From Motiliproteus sp036960175 (GTDB taxonomy: Bacteria; Pseudomonadota; Gammaproteobacteria; Pseudomonadales; Balneatricaceae): a stretch of 64,000 nt of DNA. Of the stretch, positions 47,177-56,178 are shown in pieces (positions within the stretch are counted from its first letter, which is position 1; each line of letters starts with the position of its first letter). The translations under genes were made by a program, and so were the position numbers. The notes below the pieces were generated by a model. It saw nothing but the letters and a program-made list of their open reading frames with translations. It was not told where the DNA came from and ran no database searches. The stretch is taken from contig JBALWH010000008.1 of the NCBI GenBank assembly GCA_036960175.1, positions 56,775 to 120,774 of the forward strand. Direction: 5' to 3'.

Positions 47177-48718
47177 CTAGTGGAAGCTGCTGGGTCCACG
47201 GATGTTCGCGTGATCTTGCGGTAGCTCAGTGGTTAGACTGAGCTGCTCGGGGAGTTGGTCGCGGTTGCTGCGCAGGATCGACTTGATCTGTTTGAGTCGG
47301 GTTAGCCCTTCCCGATTGGCGATCCGGCAACTGGCATTAAGCCTTGCAGCAGGATACTCCCGGGTCAGGTTTAACAGCCCCAGGCAGAGGCGGTAGGCCT
47401 GCTCGGGATGGGCTTTCTCGGCCAGCCGGTTGCTGATCCAGTCGCGGGTATCTGAGCCGATATCCTGCCCCCATTGCTTTAACCTCCCAGGCGTCCACTG
47501 CTGTTGCTTGCGGTGTCGTGTCGGCATATGACCGGCTTCGGTGGTGGTGCCGGGATACCGCTTATGCGGATGGGAGGCCACCAGCTGCTGTCGGAAGTAG
47601 AGCTGGATCAAGGTATCCCCGGCATGCAGCTCCAACCTCTCGCCAACATACTGATGTGGCACCGAGTAATGATGCTGCTGGTACTGGACGTGGTAGTCGA
47701 TGTTGACCTTCACCGGCTTGATCGCCACATAGCGATACGCCTGCCGTGGCAACGGTTTGAGCGCGGGGCGATCCAGTTGCTCAAACGCCGAGCGGCGGTT
47801 GCCAGGCAGTTGTTTGAACGGCTTCTGGTTCATCTCCTCCAGCAGCGCCCGGATACACTGATTGACCTCCGCCAGCGAGAAGAAGCTGTGGTGACGCAGG
47901 CGCGCCAAGATCCACCGTTCGACGATCTGCACACCCACTTCGGCTTTGGATTTATCCTTGGGTTTGTAGGGCCGTGCAGGCATCACCGCCAGTTGATAGT
48001 GCTCGGCCAGTTGCTGATAGCTGGGATTGAGCTCGGGATCGTAGCGGCAAGCCTGGCTAACGCCGCTGCGCAAGTTATCCGGCACCACCATCTCCGGTGT
48101 ACCGCCGAAGTACTCGAACGTCCGCACATGGCTTTGCAGCCAGTCGGGCAGTGACTGCGACAGTGTCGCCTCGGCGTAGGTGTAGTTCGACGCGCCCATC
48201 ACCGCCACGAACACTTGAGCCTGGCGGATCTCGCCGGTGCTCGGGCTGATGATCGGCACCGTCGGGCCGCAGTAGTCGACGAAGCATTTCTCACCGGCTT
48301 TATGCTGCTGGCGCATCGAGCGCTTCTGCCGTTTGCACCAGTCGCGGTAACGGTCACAGAACTGCGAGTAGCTGTAACAGCGGTTGGGGTAGTTCTGGGT
48401 GTATTCCTCCCATAATAACTGCTTGGTCATCCCCTTGCGCTTGAGTTCCTGATACATCGAAGCCCAGTCGGGGAGTTGATAGCGTTTTGAGGGATGTGCA
48501 TCGGCGGTAGGGTAAAACAACAGCGCCAACTGACTGTCGTCGAGCGTCTCGGGCAGCGGCCAAGTCAGCCCAAGTTCACCGGCTTTGCTAAGCAGCTTTT
48601 GGATCGCTCCGGTACTGACCTTGGTGCTGGCACTGATCTGTCGAAACGACAACTCGGCGGCCAGCCGTAGTCGTAGAACCTCTCGAATTTTACGCATGGT
48701 AATTCTCTTCGCTGACAT
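47177..48718 (-). CDS. istA: IS21-family transposase IstA
   Basis: 513-aa DDE transposase. An N-terminal helix-turn-helix (LSFRQISASTKVSTGAIQKL) precedes the rve/integrase core. The likely catalytic residues are Asp in CFVDYCGPTVPI, Asp in EMVVPDNLRSGV and Glu in KDKSKAEVGVQIVERW. A C-terminal beta-barrel (YRYVAIKPVKVNIDYHVQY) follows. ATG 48718 (MSAKRITMRKIREVL) with GGGGAAGG upstream is preferred over TTG 48730. Intact. Confidence 0.95.
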   Translation of the reverse strand: MSAKRITMRKIREVLRLRLAAELSFRQISASTKVSTGAIQKLLSKAGELGLTWPLPETLDDSQLALLFYPTADAHPSKRYQLPDWASMYQELKRKGMTKQLLWEEYTQNYPNRCYSYSQFCDRYRDWCKRQKRSMRQQHKAGEKCFVDYCGPTVPIISPSTGEIRQAQVFVAVMGASNYTYAEATLSQSLPDWLQSHVRTFEYFGGTPEMVVPDNLRSGVSQACRYDPELNPSYQQLAEHYQLAVMPARPYKPKDKSKAEVGVQIVERWILARLRHHSFFSLAEVNQCIRALLEEMNQKPFKQLPGNRRSAFEQLDRPALKPLPRQAYRYVAIKPVKVNIDYHVQYQQHHYSVPHQYVGERLELHAGDTLIQLYFRQQLVASHPHKRYPGTTTEAGHMPTRHRKQQQWTPGRLKQWGQDIGSDTRDWISNRLAEKAHPEQAYRLCLGLLNLTREYPAARLNASCRIANREGLTRLKQIKSILRSNRDQLPEQLSLTTELPQDHANIRGPSSFH

Positions 48719-48778
48719 CGCCTTCCCCAAATAGTAGGAAGGGTATCAAATAGATTGAAAATCAATGCGTTGAGAATG

Positions 48779-48933
48779 ATTCCGGACGAACGTGAACAGC
48801 GATTCCGGGATGGTGAACGCTGATTCCGGAAAAACCGGTAAAAGTGTTCACGTTGGGCCGGAATGAGCGTTCACGTTAAACCAGAATAGGTGTTCACGTT
48901 GAACCGGAATGAGTGTTCATGATGGGCCGGAAT
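48779..48933. repeat. Right-end repeat array of the IS (seven copies in two orientations)
   Basis: Four copies of TGTTCACGTTGNNCCGGAAT-type repeats start at 48845, 48868, 48891 and 48914, spaced exactly 23 bp. Three copies in the opposite orientation (ATTCCGGACGAACGTGAACA and two shorter forms) start at 48779, 48802 and 48823. The array holds the region upstream of istA, so it probably combines transposase binding with istA control. Confidence 0.85.
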
Positions 48934-48938
48934 ATGCA

Positions 48939-48944
48939 GATGGA
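48939..48944. repeat. Target-site duplication, right copy (GATGGA)
   Basis: Identical to 46326-46331, directly outside the right end of the IS. Confidence 0.85.
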
Positions 48945-49014
48945 TCACACCCCCATAGCCTCCGCCAATATTGGCAGATGACTCACGCCGACTGATTGCT
49001 GCTCGTTTTCAAAA

Positions 49015-49045
49015 CAAAAAAAAGCCTCTGATCTCCAGAGGCCCT
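49015..49045 (-). terminator. Rho-independent terminator of the chemoreceptor gene
   Basis: Stem GCCTCTG (49024-49030) with CAGAGGC (49036-49042) and a five-base loop. An A-rich run precedes it on the plus strand, giving a T tract after the hairpin on the minus strand, 38 bp beyond the stop of the gene at 49080. Confidence 0.85.
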
Positions 49046-49079
49046 TTCGTTCAGCCTGGTTTAGCCCAAGCGATGCGTA

Positions 49080-51206
49080 TTATGTCAATTTAAACTGCAA
49101 TGCAATTTCATTCAGTTCTTCTGCAGAGGCTGCCACTTCATTAGTTGCAGCGGCCAACTGTTCGGCACCCGAGGATGTTTCCAAGGACAGATTGCTAATT
49201 TCTATAATGTTGCGGCTCACATCTTCGGCCACATGGGACTGTTCTTCTGACGCAGTCGCTATCTGTAACGTCATCTCACTAATGTGATCGATAGCAGTCT
49301 TAATAGCATCGAAGGCCTGAGTCGTTTCTGCTGTATGAGATGTAGTCAGTTCAGCTTGAGCCTTACTTTGATCCATGGTTTTAGCCGCCTGATCAGCAGC
49401 GGACTGTACCGCGTTAATCATCGTTTGGATATCAGCAGCAGAGGTCTGGGTACGCTGAGCCAAAGTCCGCACTTCATCGGCAACAACCGCAAACCCCCGA
49501 CCTTGTTCACCCGCTCTAGCTGCTTCAATGGCAGCATTGAGTGCCAGCAAATTAGTTTGCTCGGCGATCCCCTGGATCACTTCGAGCACCTGACCGATTT
49601 CCCGACTTTTTTCCTGAAGATTAGTCATTTCCTCAGTAGCACACACCACCTGATCTACTAGTTTTGAAATTGACAAAGCCGCATGATCTAGGGTCTCAGC
49701 GCCCTGCTCCGCCTGCTCTTTTGCCATTTGGGTTGCTTCAGAAGTGGCAGAAGTATTCTGCGCTATATCTTGTACCGTGGCTGACATTTGGTTGATTGCC
49801 GTTGCAACCTGCTCCGTTTCAGCATGCTGCCGCTCTATCGCCTGTTGCGCTTGCGCGGTGGCTACTGAGCTTTCTTCTGCTGTCGAAGCCAAGCGAGTAC
49901 CCGAACGAACGATTTCACCGATAATCCCCTGCAGCCGTGCGTTCATATCCCGCATTGCGCCATAGACCGAGTTTGCAGGTGCTGTAGCATTGAATTCAGC
50001 AGTCAGATCGGCATCGGCAATACGCCGAGCCAGCAGCATCATCTCACCCGGCTCGCCACCCAAAGGTTTGGTGATTGAACCGGTGATAAAGGATCCCATC
50101 AAGAACCCAATAACAATAGACACCCCACCAACAGCGAGGACAGTCACTATGGCTGAGCTTGCAATTTCTCGCCCCTGCTCCATAGCAGCCAACATCTCGT
50201 GGGTAGCCAGTTCTTCTATGCTACCGATCAATTTTTCTGCCTGATCACCGATATTGTCCAAGACTTCCATAGCCTGATAAGAATCATCGGATCGGGCCAA
50301 TAACTGCGTCTGCGCATCAATCATCGTCTGACCAGCCTTTTGAAAGGCTTCATGAGACTGATCCATCTCTCTAATTGCATCAAGCGCAGCCTGGGAACCC
50401 ATTTTTTCTGCTATGCCTAGCGCTTCAGATATCCACTGATCAAAGTCTTTAATGGTCTGCCGGTAATCCTGTTCAGCCGCCTTTAAATCGGCTTCAAAAT
50501 CAGCTTGCGCGAGCTCTTCAAGGGCTAAGCGGCTAGCCAGAATATCAATTTTAATTTCCTTGATGGCCTTAACCAAAGGTAACCCCTGAGTGAGTAAACG
50601 CTCATAGGAATCAGCTTCGTACCCCCAATGATCGATTTCTGCCATCACATTTTTTTCGGTTACAACACCAACATCTATAACTGCCTCAACGGCAACCTCC
50701 ATAGCGGTCATGGCTTCGTCAGCGGCAATTTTCGATTCAAGCGATGATTTACCAGCCTTAATTAAGGCATAAGCAGCTGGCTGAAATTTTTCATTGTGTA
50801 AGGTATCAGCTTGGCGAACCAAGTCTGCAAGTTGCGTATTGTCCGTGGCAATAACAGTCTGGCCATTATCCATCACGCCGCCATCTATAATGGCACCCAC
50901 GAGCAGGTCAAAACGTTGCACTGAGTTTTCAAAATGCTCTTTAGATTCGGATATAAGCGCTGAATCCGTATTGAATATAGCGGCGGTCGCTCCCTTGTAT
51001 TCCTCCATGGCATTGCGGCCAAATAACAGCGAGATCTTCATTTCATTAGCCGCATCGATTAATGGCGCTTCTTCATCACCAACAATATGGAGTGCGTTAT
51101 CCAGCGCATGGATACCCTGATAACCAGAAAAGTTGCTCGCCAGTAATAGGGCCAGCATCACACCAAAGCCGATCATTAATTTATGTAGAACTTTCATATT
51201 AGACAT
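49080..51206 (-). CDS. Methyl-accepting chemotaxis protein
   Basis: 708-aa chemoreceptor. TM1 spans about residues 9-27 and TM2 about 350-372, enclosing a periplasmic helical domain of about 320 residues; the size suggests a helical bimodular or double four-helix sensor, so the ligand cannot be named. A HAMP domain (TKPLGGEPGEMMLLARRIAD) follows. The signalling hairpin tip EQTNLLALNAAIEAARAGEQ continues with GRGFAVVADEVR, and methylation helices lie on both sides. No C-terminal CheR-binding pentapeptide is present. The ribosome-binding site AAGGAT lies 6 bases before the ATG. No other chemotaxis gene is in the window. Confidence 0.96.
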   Translation of the reverse strand: MSNMKVLHKLMIGFGVMLALLLASNFSGYQGIHALDNALHIVGDEEAPLIDAANEMKISLLFGRNAMEEYKGATAAIFNTDSALISESKEHFENSVQRFDLLVGAIIDGGVMDNGQTVIATDNTQLADLVRQADTLHNEKFQPAAYALIKAGKSSLESKIAADEAMTAMEVAVEAVIDVGVVTEKNVMAEIDHWGYEADSYERLLTQGLPLVKAIKEIKIDILASRLALEELAQADFEADLKAAEQDYRQTIKDFDQWISEALGIAEKMGSQAALDAIREMDQSHEAFQKAGQTMIDAQTQLLARSDDSYQAMEVLDNIGDQAEKLIGSIEELATHEMLAAMEQGREIASSAIVTVLAVGGVSIVIGFLMGSFITGSITKPLGGEPGEMMLLARRIADADLTAEFNATAPANSVYGAMRDMNARLQGIIGEIVRSGTRLASTAEESSVATAQAQQAIERQHAETEQVATAINQMSATVQDIAQNTSATSEATQMAKEQAEQGAETLDHAALSISKLVDQVVCATEEMTNLQEKSREIGQVLEVIQGIAEQTNLLALNAAIEAARAGEQGRGFAVVADEVRTLAQRTQTSAADIQTMINAVQSAADQAAKTMDQSKAQAELTTSHTAETTQAFDAIKTAIDHISEMTLQIATASEEQSHVAEDVSRNIIEISNLSLETSSGAEQLAAATNEVAASAEELNEIALQFKLT

Positions 51207-51561
51207 AAGACATCCTTGACTCTTATTAGCCGTTGCTAAGTAAGTGCGGTCAGGAATCCCAGGAACAGGAGATATCGATGATATACAGATGACGCTGGGA
51301 TCCAGCAGCGAAAAAAAAGCGGACGAACGCAGCTAAAGAATTACCTGCACAGAAGAACAACCACTTCCAATATCCTTATTGCTATGGCTGTTAAAATACG
51401 TAGAGAAAAGGTGAGAATCAATCATTTCTGAGTAAACATTAAAAAAGAATTACTACAGAACAACAAAACACTAAAAGCAACACCGCCGATCAATTATCAA
51501 CCCGTTTTTTCTAATTATTTTCTTATATAAAAGACGTTTTCCAATGCTTTTAAGAATATAT
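51207..51561. other. Intergenic region upstream of the chemoreceptor gene
   Basis: 355 bp without a gene, AT-rich on the right half. It contains the chemoreceptor ribosome-binding site and an inverted repeat ATCCCAG (51256-51262) / CTGGGAT (51295-51301) 50-95 bp before its ATG, a possible operator. No sigma-28 promoter with correct spacing was seen. Confidence 0.5.
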
Positions 51562-52305
51562 TTATCGATACTTACGTTTAAATTTCTCGAAGAGCCCGTA
51601 TTGCCACTGACGAACCGCTATGACCACGGTAGTGCCTTTACGCTCATCAAAGGGCAATTGCGAGTCGTCGGTATTCAACTCTTCGAACTCCCGCACCAGC
51701 TGCTCCATCTTGCGTTGAAAAACCGCATTAGAGCTGTCCGCCAACATGCCGTTCATTACCAACAAGCGCTCATGCTCCTTATCAAAGCGTGAACTGAAGA
51801 ACTCCGCTTCAAGCTTTTCCTGAAAAAAGCGCTGAATGGGCCCGTTGTCGAGCCATTTAAAATTAGGCGCCACCAGCAGTTTAATGCGGTTTTTGGGCAG
51901 TAATTCAATCAGTTTCAAACGGTCTAGCTTAGCCAGATGCCTGATACAGCTGGTTTCTTCAAGCTGAAAATAGCCCAGTATCTGCGTCATGGTCCAGCGG
52001 TTTAGCACACAGACGGTGATCATTAATAACTCCAGATCGGCGGCAATCTCTTTTTCCTGCTCCTCCGTCAGCCCACTCAATTTTGATTTATGGCTATCGG
52101 TCATCAGCTGCACTAGATCACTGATATCCATCCCCATCAACTGACACGTTTGTTCCAGCCGTTGCAAGGAGAAATTCTGCTCTGAAAACAAACGCTTAAC
52201 ACTGGCTTCCGACAGTTTCAGATGAACCGCCACGTCCGCATAGGTTTTACCGTGGGCTTTGAGCATCAATTTCAAAGATAAAACCAGCTGAGCTGTTTGC
52301 GACAT
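51562..52305 (-). CDS. XRE-type helix-turn-helix regulator
   Basis: 247 aa. The N-terminal Cro/CI-like helix-turn-helix covers about residues 15-65 (KTYADVAVHLKLSEASVKRL, then MGMDISDLVQLM). The rest is a mostly helical domain without a recognised ligand fold. A second winged-helix-like stretch (TQILGYFQLEETSCIRHLAK, 105-125) may contribute to binding or dimer contact. It is divergent from the Aas fusion gene with a 170-bp shared control region, so it may regulate that gene. Function beyond DNA binding is not known. Confidence 0.85.
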   Translation of the reverse strand: MSQTAQLVLSLKLMLKAHGKTYADVAVHLKLSEASVKRLFSEQNFSLQRLEQTCQLMGMDISDLVQLMTDSHKSKLSGLTEEQEKEIAADLELLMITVCVLNRWTMTQILGYFQLEETSCIRHLAKLDRLKLIELLPKNRIKLLVAPNFKWLDNGPIQRFFQEKLEAEFFSSRFDKEHERLLVMNGMLADSSNAVFQRKMEQLVREFEELNTDDSQLPFDERKGTTVVIAVRQWQYGLFEKFKRKYR

Positions 52306-52475
52306 AGAACATTTCCATTTTCTAAGTTTGATTGCTAATCGTGGATCACCCTATGCTGGGAGGCAATTATTAATACCACAGGCTCGCAAAATTGCTACCT
52401 TTGCGATATAAGTCGCTATATAAAAGACCCTTCCTTATTTTCTCTCCATTCCCTACCCGACAATGGAGCTACACG

Positions 52476-55400
52476 ATGAAACAGCTGCTGCGGCAATCTG
52501 GCTTTCTACCATTCATATTGGTGGTCTTTATCAATGCCTTCGTTGATCTTGGCCACAAGATCATCATCCAGAACACAATTTTCAAAATTTATGACGGCCA
52601 GACCCAGATACTACTCACTGCTATCGTCAATGGTCTTATCTTACTACCCTTCATTTTGCTGTTCAGTCCCGCAGGCTTCTTATCGGATAGGTTTGCCAAA
52701 CCTCGAGTGATTCGAGCCAGCGCCTTTGCCGCCGTTTTAATCACCCTGATGATCACCCTGAGCTATTACCAGGGCTGGTTTGAGGTGGCATTTTTCATGA
52801 CCTTCCTACTGGCCATTCAAAGTGCTCTTTATTCTCCAGCGAAATATGGTCTGATTAAGGAATTGGCCGGTACAGAACGACTGGCCACAGCCAATGCGCT
52901 GGTTCAGGCCGTCACCATTATTGCCATACTGGCGGGAGTCTTCGCCTTCTCAATCTTATTTGAAGGGTTTCTGCTTAACTCTGCAGACAAGGAATCAGAG
53001 ATTCTTCTGCAAATCGCACCCATTGGCTGGGTCCTAGTACTGCTGACCACTCTTGAATTGGCTTTGGCGATACGCTTGTGTAATACCAAGGCCATCCGCA
53101 CTAGAGCGCAATCACAGCAGGAAAATCCAGAAAATTTCCAATGGCAACGCTATCTGAGTGGTCGCTCCCTACAATCGAATCTAAAACTGCTGAACAGTAA
53201 TTCGGTTATCTGGCTATCAATAATCGGGTTATCGGTATTCTGGGGCATATCCCAGGTAGTACTGGCGGCTTTCCCGGCCTATGCCAAAGAAACCCTCGCC
53301 ATGGACAACACGATTATCGTGCAGGGGCTGCTGGCCTGTTCAGGCATCGGTATTGTCATAGGTTCTGCGTTAGCCGGCAAAGCCTCTCAGCATCATATCG
53401 AGACAGGCCTTATCCCCTTAGGGGCTATTGGTATTGTTATTTCACTGTTATTGCTACCACAGTTTGAACATTCCTTGCTATTGGCTCTGTGCTTTATTGG
53501 CCTAGGACTTAGTGGTGGTCTGTTTATCGTGCCCTTGAATGCTCTAATCCAATTCCATGCGCCTAATCGCCAACTGGGTACAATTCTGGCCGGTAATAAC
53601 TGGATACAGAATTTAGTTATGCTAGCCTTTCTGGCACTAACATTGGTGTTTGCCTACTCTGGCACCAACAGCCTGGGGCTATTCTATTTACTGGGCCTGA
53701 CCGCTATTATCGGCACTGCCTACACCCTCTATCGTCTGCCACAATCACTACTGCGTCTGGTCATCAGCTATCTGTTTGCGGGTCGTTACCGCATTGAGGT
53801 CATGGGTTTCAAGCATCTTCCAAGCCAAGGCCCTGTACTGATGCTGGGTAACCATATCAGTTGGTTAGATTGGGCAATGGTGCAGATAGCCAGCCCTCGT
53901 CCAGTGCGCTTTGTGATGCATCGTGATATCTATCAGCGCTGGTACCTGAAATGGTTGATGGATCTGTTCGGCGTTATTCCCATCGCCGGCGGCAACAGCA
54001 AAGCGTCGCTGGAGAAAATAAACCAACTACTTAAAGCCGGAGAAGTGGTCTGTCTATTCCCCGAGGGAGCTATCAGCCGTAACGGCCAGCTAGGTGAATT
54101 CAAGCGCGGATACGAACGCTGCGTTGAGAATGTCGATGGAATCATCCTTCCTTTTTACCTCAGAGGACTATGGGGCAGCCGTTTTTCTCGATCCAGTGAG
54201 CGCTTACAGCAACTTCGAAGCAGCGGTCTTCGCCGTGACATCATCGTCGCCTTTGGCGCGCCTCTTCCCATATCAACGACTACTCCAGAGCTGAAGCAAA
54301 ACGTATTCAACCTCTCGATGACAGCCTGGAAGGAACATACTCGCCAGCTAGACAGGATTCCCGAAGCCTGGATTAAGACAGTCAAACGCCAGGGTCAGGA
54401 TTTATGTGTCGCCGACGCAAAGGGGGGAATGTCTCTTAGCGGCTATAACACCCTGACCGCCGCTGTCGCCTTTTCCCGCTTAATCAAACGCCAATGTCCA
54501 GGCAGAAATGTAGGCATGCTGATGCCTACCAGCAGCGCGGGGTTGATTACCAACATGGCCAGCCTTATCGCCGGTAAAACCCTGGTTAATCTTAATTACA
54601 GCGCCAGTTTAAAAGCCCTGAGCGCCGCCGTGGAAAAAGCAGAAATCAATACCATTGTGACCTCACGTAAATTTGTCAGCCGACTGGCCCAACGCGGCGT
54701 CGATATTGAGCCGTTACTTTGCAATAGTCAGGTGCTGTTTGCTGAAGACCTAGCCAAGGAGGTAACAACGGTTAGTAAGATTTTAATCCTGGCAACAATA
54801 CGAATACTGCCAGCATCCTGGCTTTGCAAGCTGTTCTGTAGCGCCTGGCAAGCTGAACAGCCCGCAGCCATATTGTTCTCAAGTGGCAGTGAAGGTGAGC
54901 CTAAGGGCATTATGCTGAGCCATGAAAACATCATGGGCAATATTAAACAGGTTTCCGACGTATTAGATACACAGGCCGACGACCGTATTATGGCAACACT
55001 GCCTTTATTCCATGCCTTCGGGTTAACCGTCACCGGGCTGATGCCGCTGATCGAAGGGATGCCGGTTATTTGCCACCCTGATCCCACCGACTGTCAGAAC
55101 ATCGCCAAGGCCATCGCTCACCATCGAGCAACGATTTTCTGCGCCACCTCTACATTCCTGCGCTTATTCAATCGTAATTCTCGCATTCATCCACTGATGC
55201 TGGACAGCCTACGCATCGTTGTAGCAGGAGCGGAGCGAATGGATGCGGAAGTGCGAGAAGCGTTTCAACTCAAGTACAATAAAACCATCTACGAGGGCTA
55301 TGGCACGACTGAAACGACACCCGTCGCTAGTGTCAACATTCCAGATCGATTGGATGACAGTGACTGGCATATTCAACAGGGCAGCAAACTGGGCACTGTC

Positions 55401-55946
55401 GGTTTACCCCTGCCTGGTAGCAGCTTTCGTGTGGTAGACCCAAATACGCTGGAAACTTTAGACAGCGATAAAGATGGGCTGATTCTGATCGGCGGCAGCC
55501 AAGTCATGATGGGGTACCTCAATGATCCGGAAAAAACCATGTCGGTGATTATCGAACTGGATGGACAGCGTTGGTACAGCACAGGAGATAAGGGACATTT
55601 AGATGCTGATGGATTCCTGACTATCGTTGATCGATACTCCCGCTTCGCCAAAATAGCGGGTGAGATGATAAGCCTAGGCGCCGTAGAAATGGCTCTCAAT
55701 AAAGTAATTGATGAAAGCGGCGAGATAGTTGCAACTGCGATACCCGATGGAAAAAAGGGAGAACAGGTCATACTGCTATACAGCGGAACAGCGTCAGAGG
55801 AAGAACTGTTTGCAACAGTAAAAGCGTCAGAACTGCCACCATTAATGAGGCCAAGTTCTATCCTTAAAGTCGAGGAAATTCCTAAATTAGGCAGCGGCAA
55901 AAACGATTTTAGCACTGCAAAAAAATTGGCAATGGAACTGACTTAG
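52476..55946 (+). CDS. aas: LplT-PlsC-acyl-ACP synthetase fusion (Aas-type lysophospholipid recycling)
   Basis: 1156-aa inner-membrane protein with three parts. Residues 1-400 are an MFS transporter like LplT (FINAFVDLGHKIII near the start), expected to flip lysophospholipids inward. Residues about 430-630 are a PlsC acyltransferase with NHISWLDW and FPEGAISRNG. Residues about 650-1150 are an AMP-forming ligase: ILFSSGSEGEPKGIMLSHEN near 799, YEGYGTTETTPVAS and STGDKGHLDADGFLTIVDR. In E. coli LplT and Aas are separate neighbours; here one chain does both. Aas reacylates lysophosphatidylethanolamine and makes acyl-ACP. ATG 52476 follows TGGAG by 7 bases; an upstream TTG (52392) is rejected. 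Divergent from an XRE regulator. Confidence 0.93.
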   Translation: MKQLLRQSGFLPFILVVFINAFVDLGHKIIIQNTIFKIYDGQTQILLTAIVNGLILLPFILLFSPAGFLSDRFAKPRVIRASAFAAVLITLMITLSYYQGWFEVAFFMTFLLAIQSALYSPAKYGLIKELAGTERLATANALVQAVTIIAILAGVFAFSILFEGFLLNSADKESEILLQIAPIGWVLVLLTTLELALAIRLCNTKAIRTRAQSQQENPENFQWQRYLSGRSLQSNLKLLNSNSVIWLSIIGLSVFWGISQVVLAAFPAYAKETLAMDNTIIVQGLLACSGIGIVIGSALAGKASQHHIETGLIPLGAIGIVISLLLLPQFEHSLLLALCFIGLGLSGGLFIVPLNALIQFHAPNRQLGTILAGNNWIQNLVMLAFLALTLVFAYSGTNSLGLFYLLGLTAIIGTAYTLYRLPQSLLRLVISYLFAGRYRIEVMGFKHLPSQGPVLMLGNHISWLDWAMVQIASPRPVRFVMHRDIYQRWYLKWLMDLFGVIPIAGGNSKASLEKINQLLKAGEVVCLFPEGAISRNGQLGEFKRGYERCVENVDGIILPFYLRGLWGSRFSRSSERLQQLRSSGLRRDIIVAFGAPLPISTTTPELKQNVFNLSMTAWKEHTRQLDRIPEAWIKTVKRQGQDLCVADAKGGMSLSGYNTLTAAVAFSRLIKRQCPGRNVGMLMPTSSAGLITNMASLIAGKTLVNLNYSASLKALSAAVEKAEINTIVTSRKFVSRLAQRGVDIEPLLCNSQVLFAEDLAKEVTTVSKILILATIRILPASWLCKLFCSAWQAEQPAAILFSSGSEGEPKGIMLSHENIMGNIKQVSDVLDTQADDRIMATLPLFHAFGLTVTGLMPLIEGMPVICHPDPTDCQNIAKAIAHHRATIFCATSTFLRLFNRNSRIHPLMLDSLRIVVAGAERMDAEVREAFQLKYNKTIYEGYGTTETTPVASVNIPDRLDDSDWHIQQGSKLGTVGLPLPGSSFRVVDPNTLETLDSDKDGLILIGGSQVMMGYLNDPEKTMSVIIELDGQRWYSTGDKGHLDADGFLTIVDRYSRFAKIAGEMISLGAVEMALNKVIDESGEIVATAIPDGKKGEQVILLYSGTASEEELFATVKASELPPLMRPSSILKVEEIPKLGSGKNDFSTAKKLAMELT

Positions 55947-56178
55947 GGGTAAATCATTAATCGGCAATAGATAAAGCCATTGTTGTTTCTCATAATTATT
56001 AAAATAATTACCCTATGGAATGCTAATATTATTTATAATTCATCGGGCTAGCGATTATAGTATACGGTCGACAATGGTCATTTTCGAACGATGACATCGG
56101 GTTATGGACATATAGAGTTGATCTGTTTTTTTATCGCGTCACCGCAGTATGCAGACCAATTCTGCTAGGGAGAGAACG

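Larger units (their letters stand above)
46332..48938 (-). mobile_element. Complete IS21-family insertion sequence, 2607 bp
   Basis: Carries istA and istB on the minus strand. Terminal inverted repeats are TGCGTATTCCGG (46332-46343) and, read inwards from the other end, TGCATATTCCGG (48927-48938), 11 of 12 identical. GATGGA flanks both ends as a 6-bp target duplication, so the insertion looks simple and fairly recent. Both genes are intact, so it may still be active. The element is visibly more GC-rich than its surroundings. It sits in the convergent gap between the M48 protease gene and the chemoreceptor gene and breaks no gene. Confidence 0.93.

Noticed and set aside
48779..48933. CRISPR-like array because of regular 23-bp spacing
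   Set aside because: Repeats are almost contiguous, with no unique spacers of CRISPR length, and lie inside the IS end.
46296..49079. IS insertion as a gene-breaking event
   Set aside because: Removing the element joins a short convergent intergenic region; both flanking genes are complete.
49080..51206. Possible sigma-28 promoter or operon link for the chemoreceptor
   Set aside because: A GCCGATCA with a nearby TAAA lies upstream, but on the wrong strand and with spacing too short.
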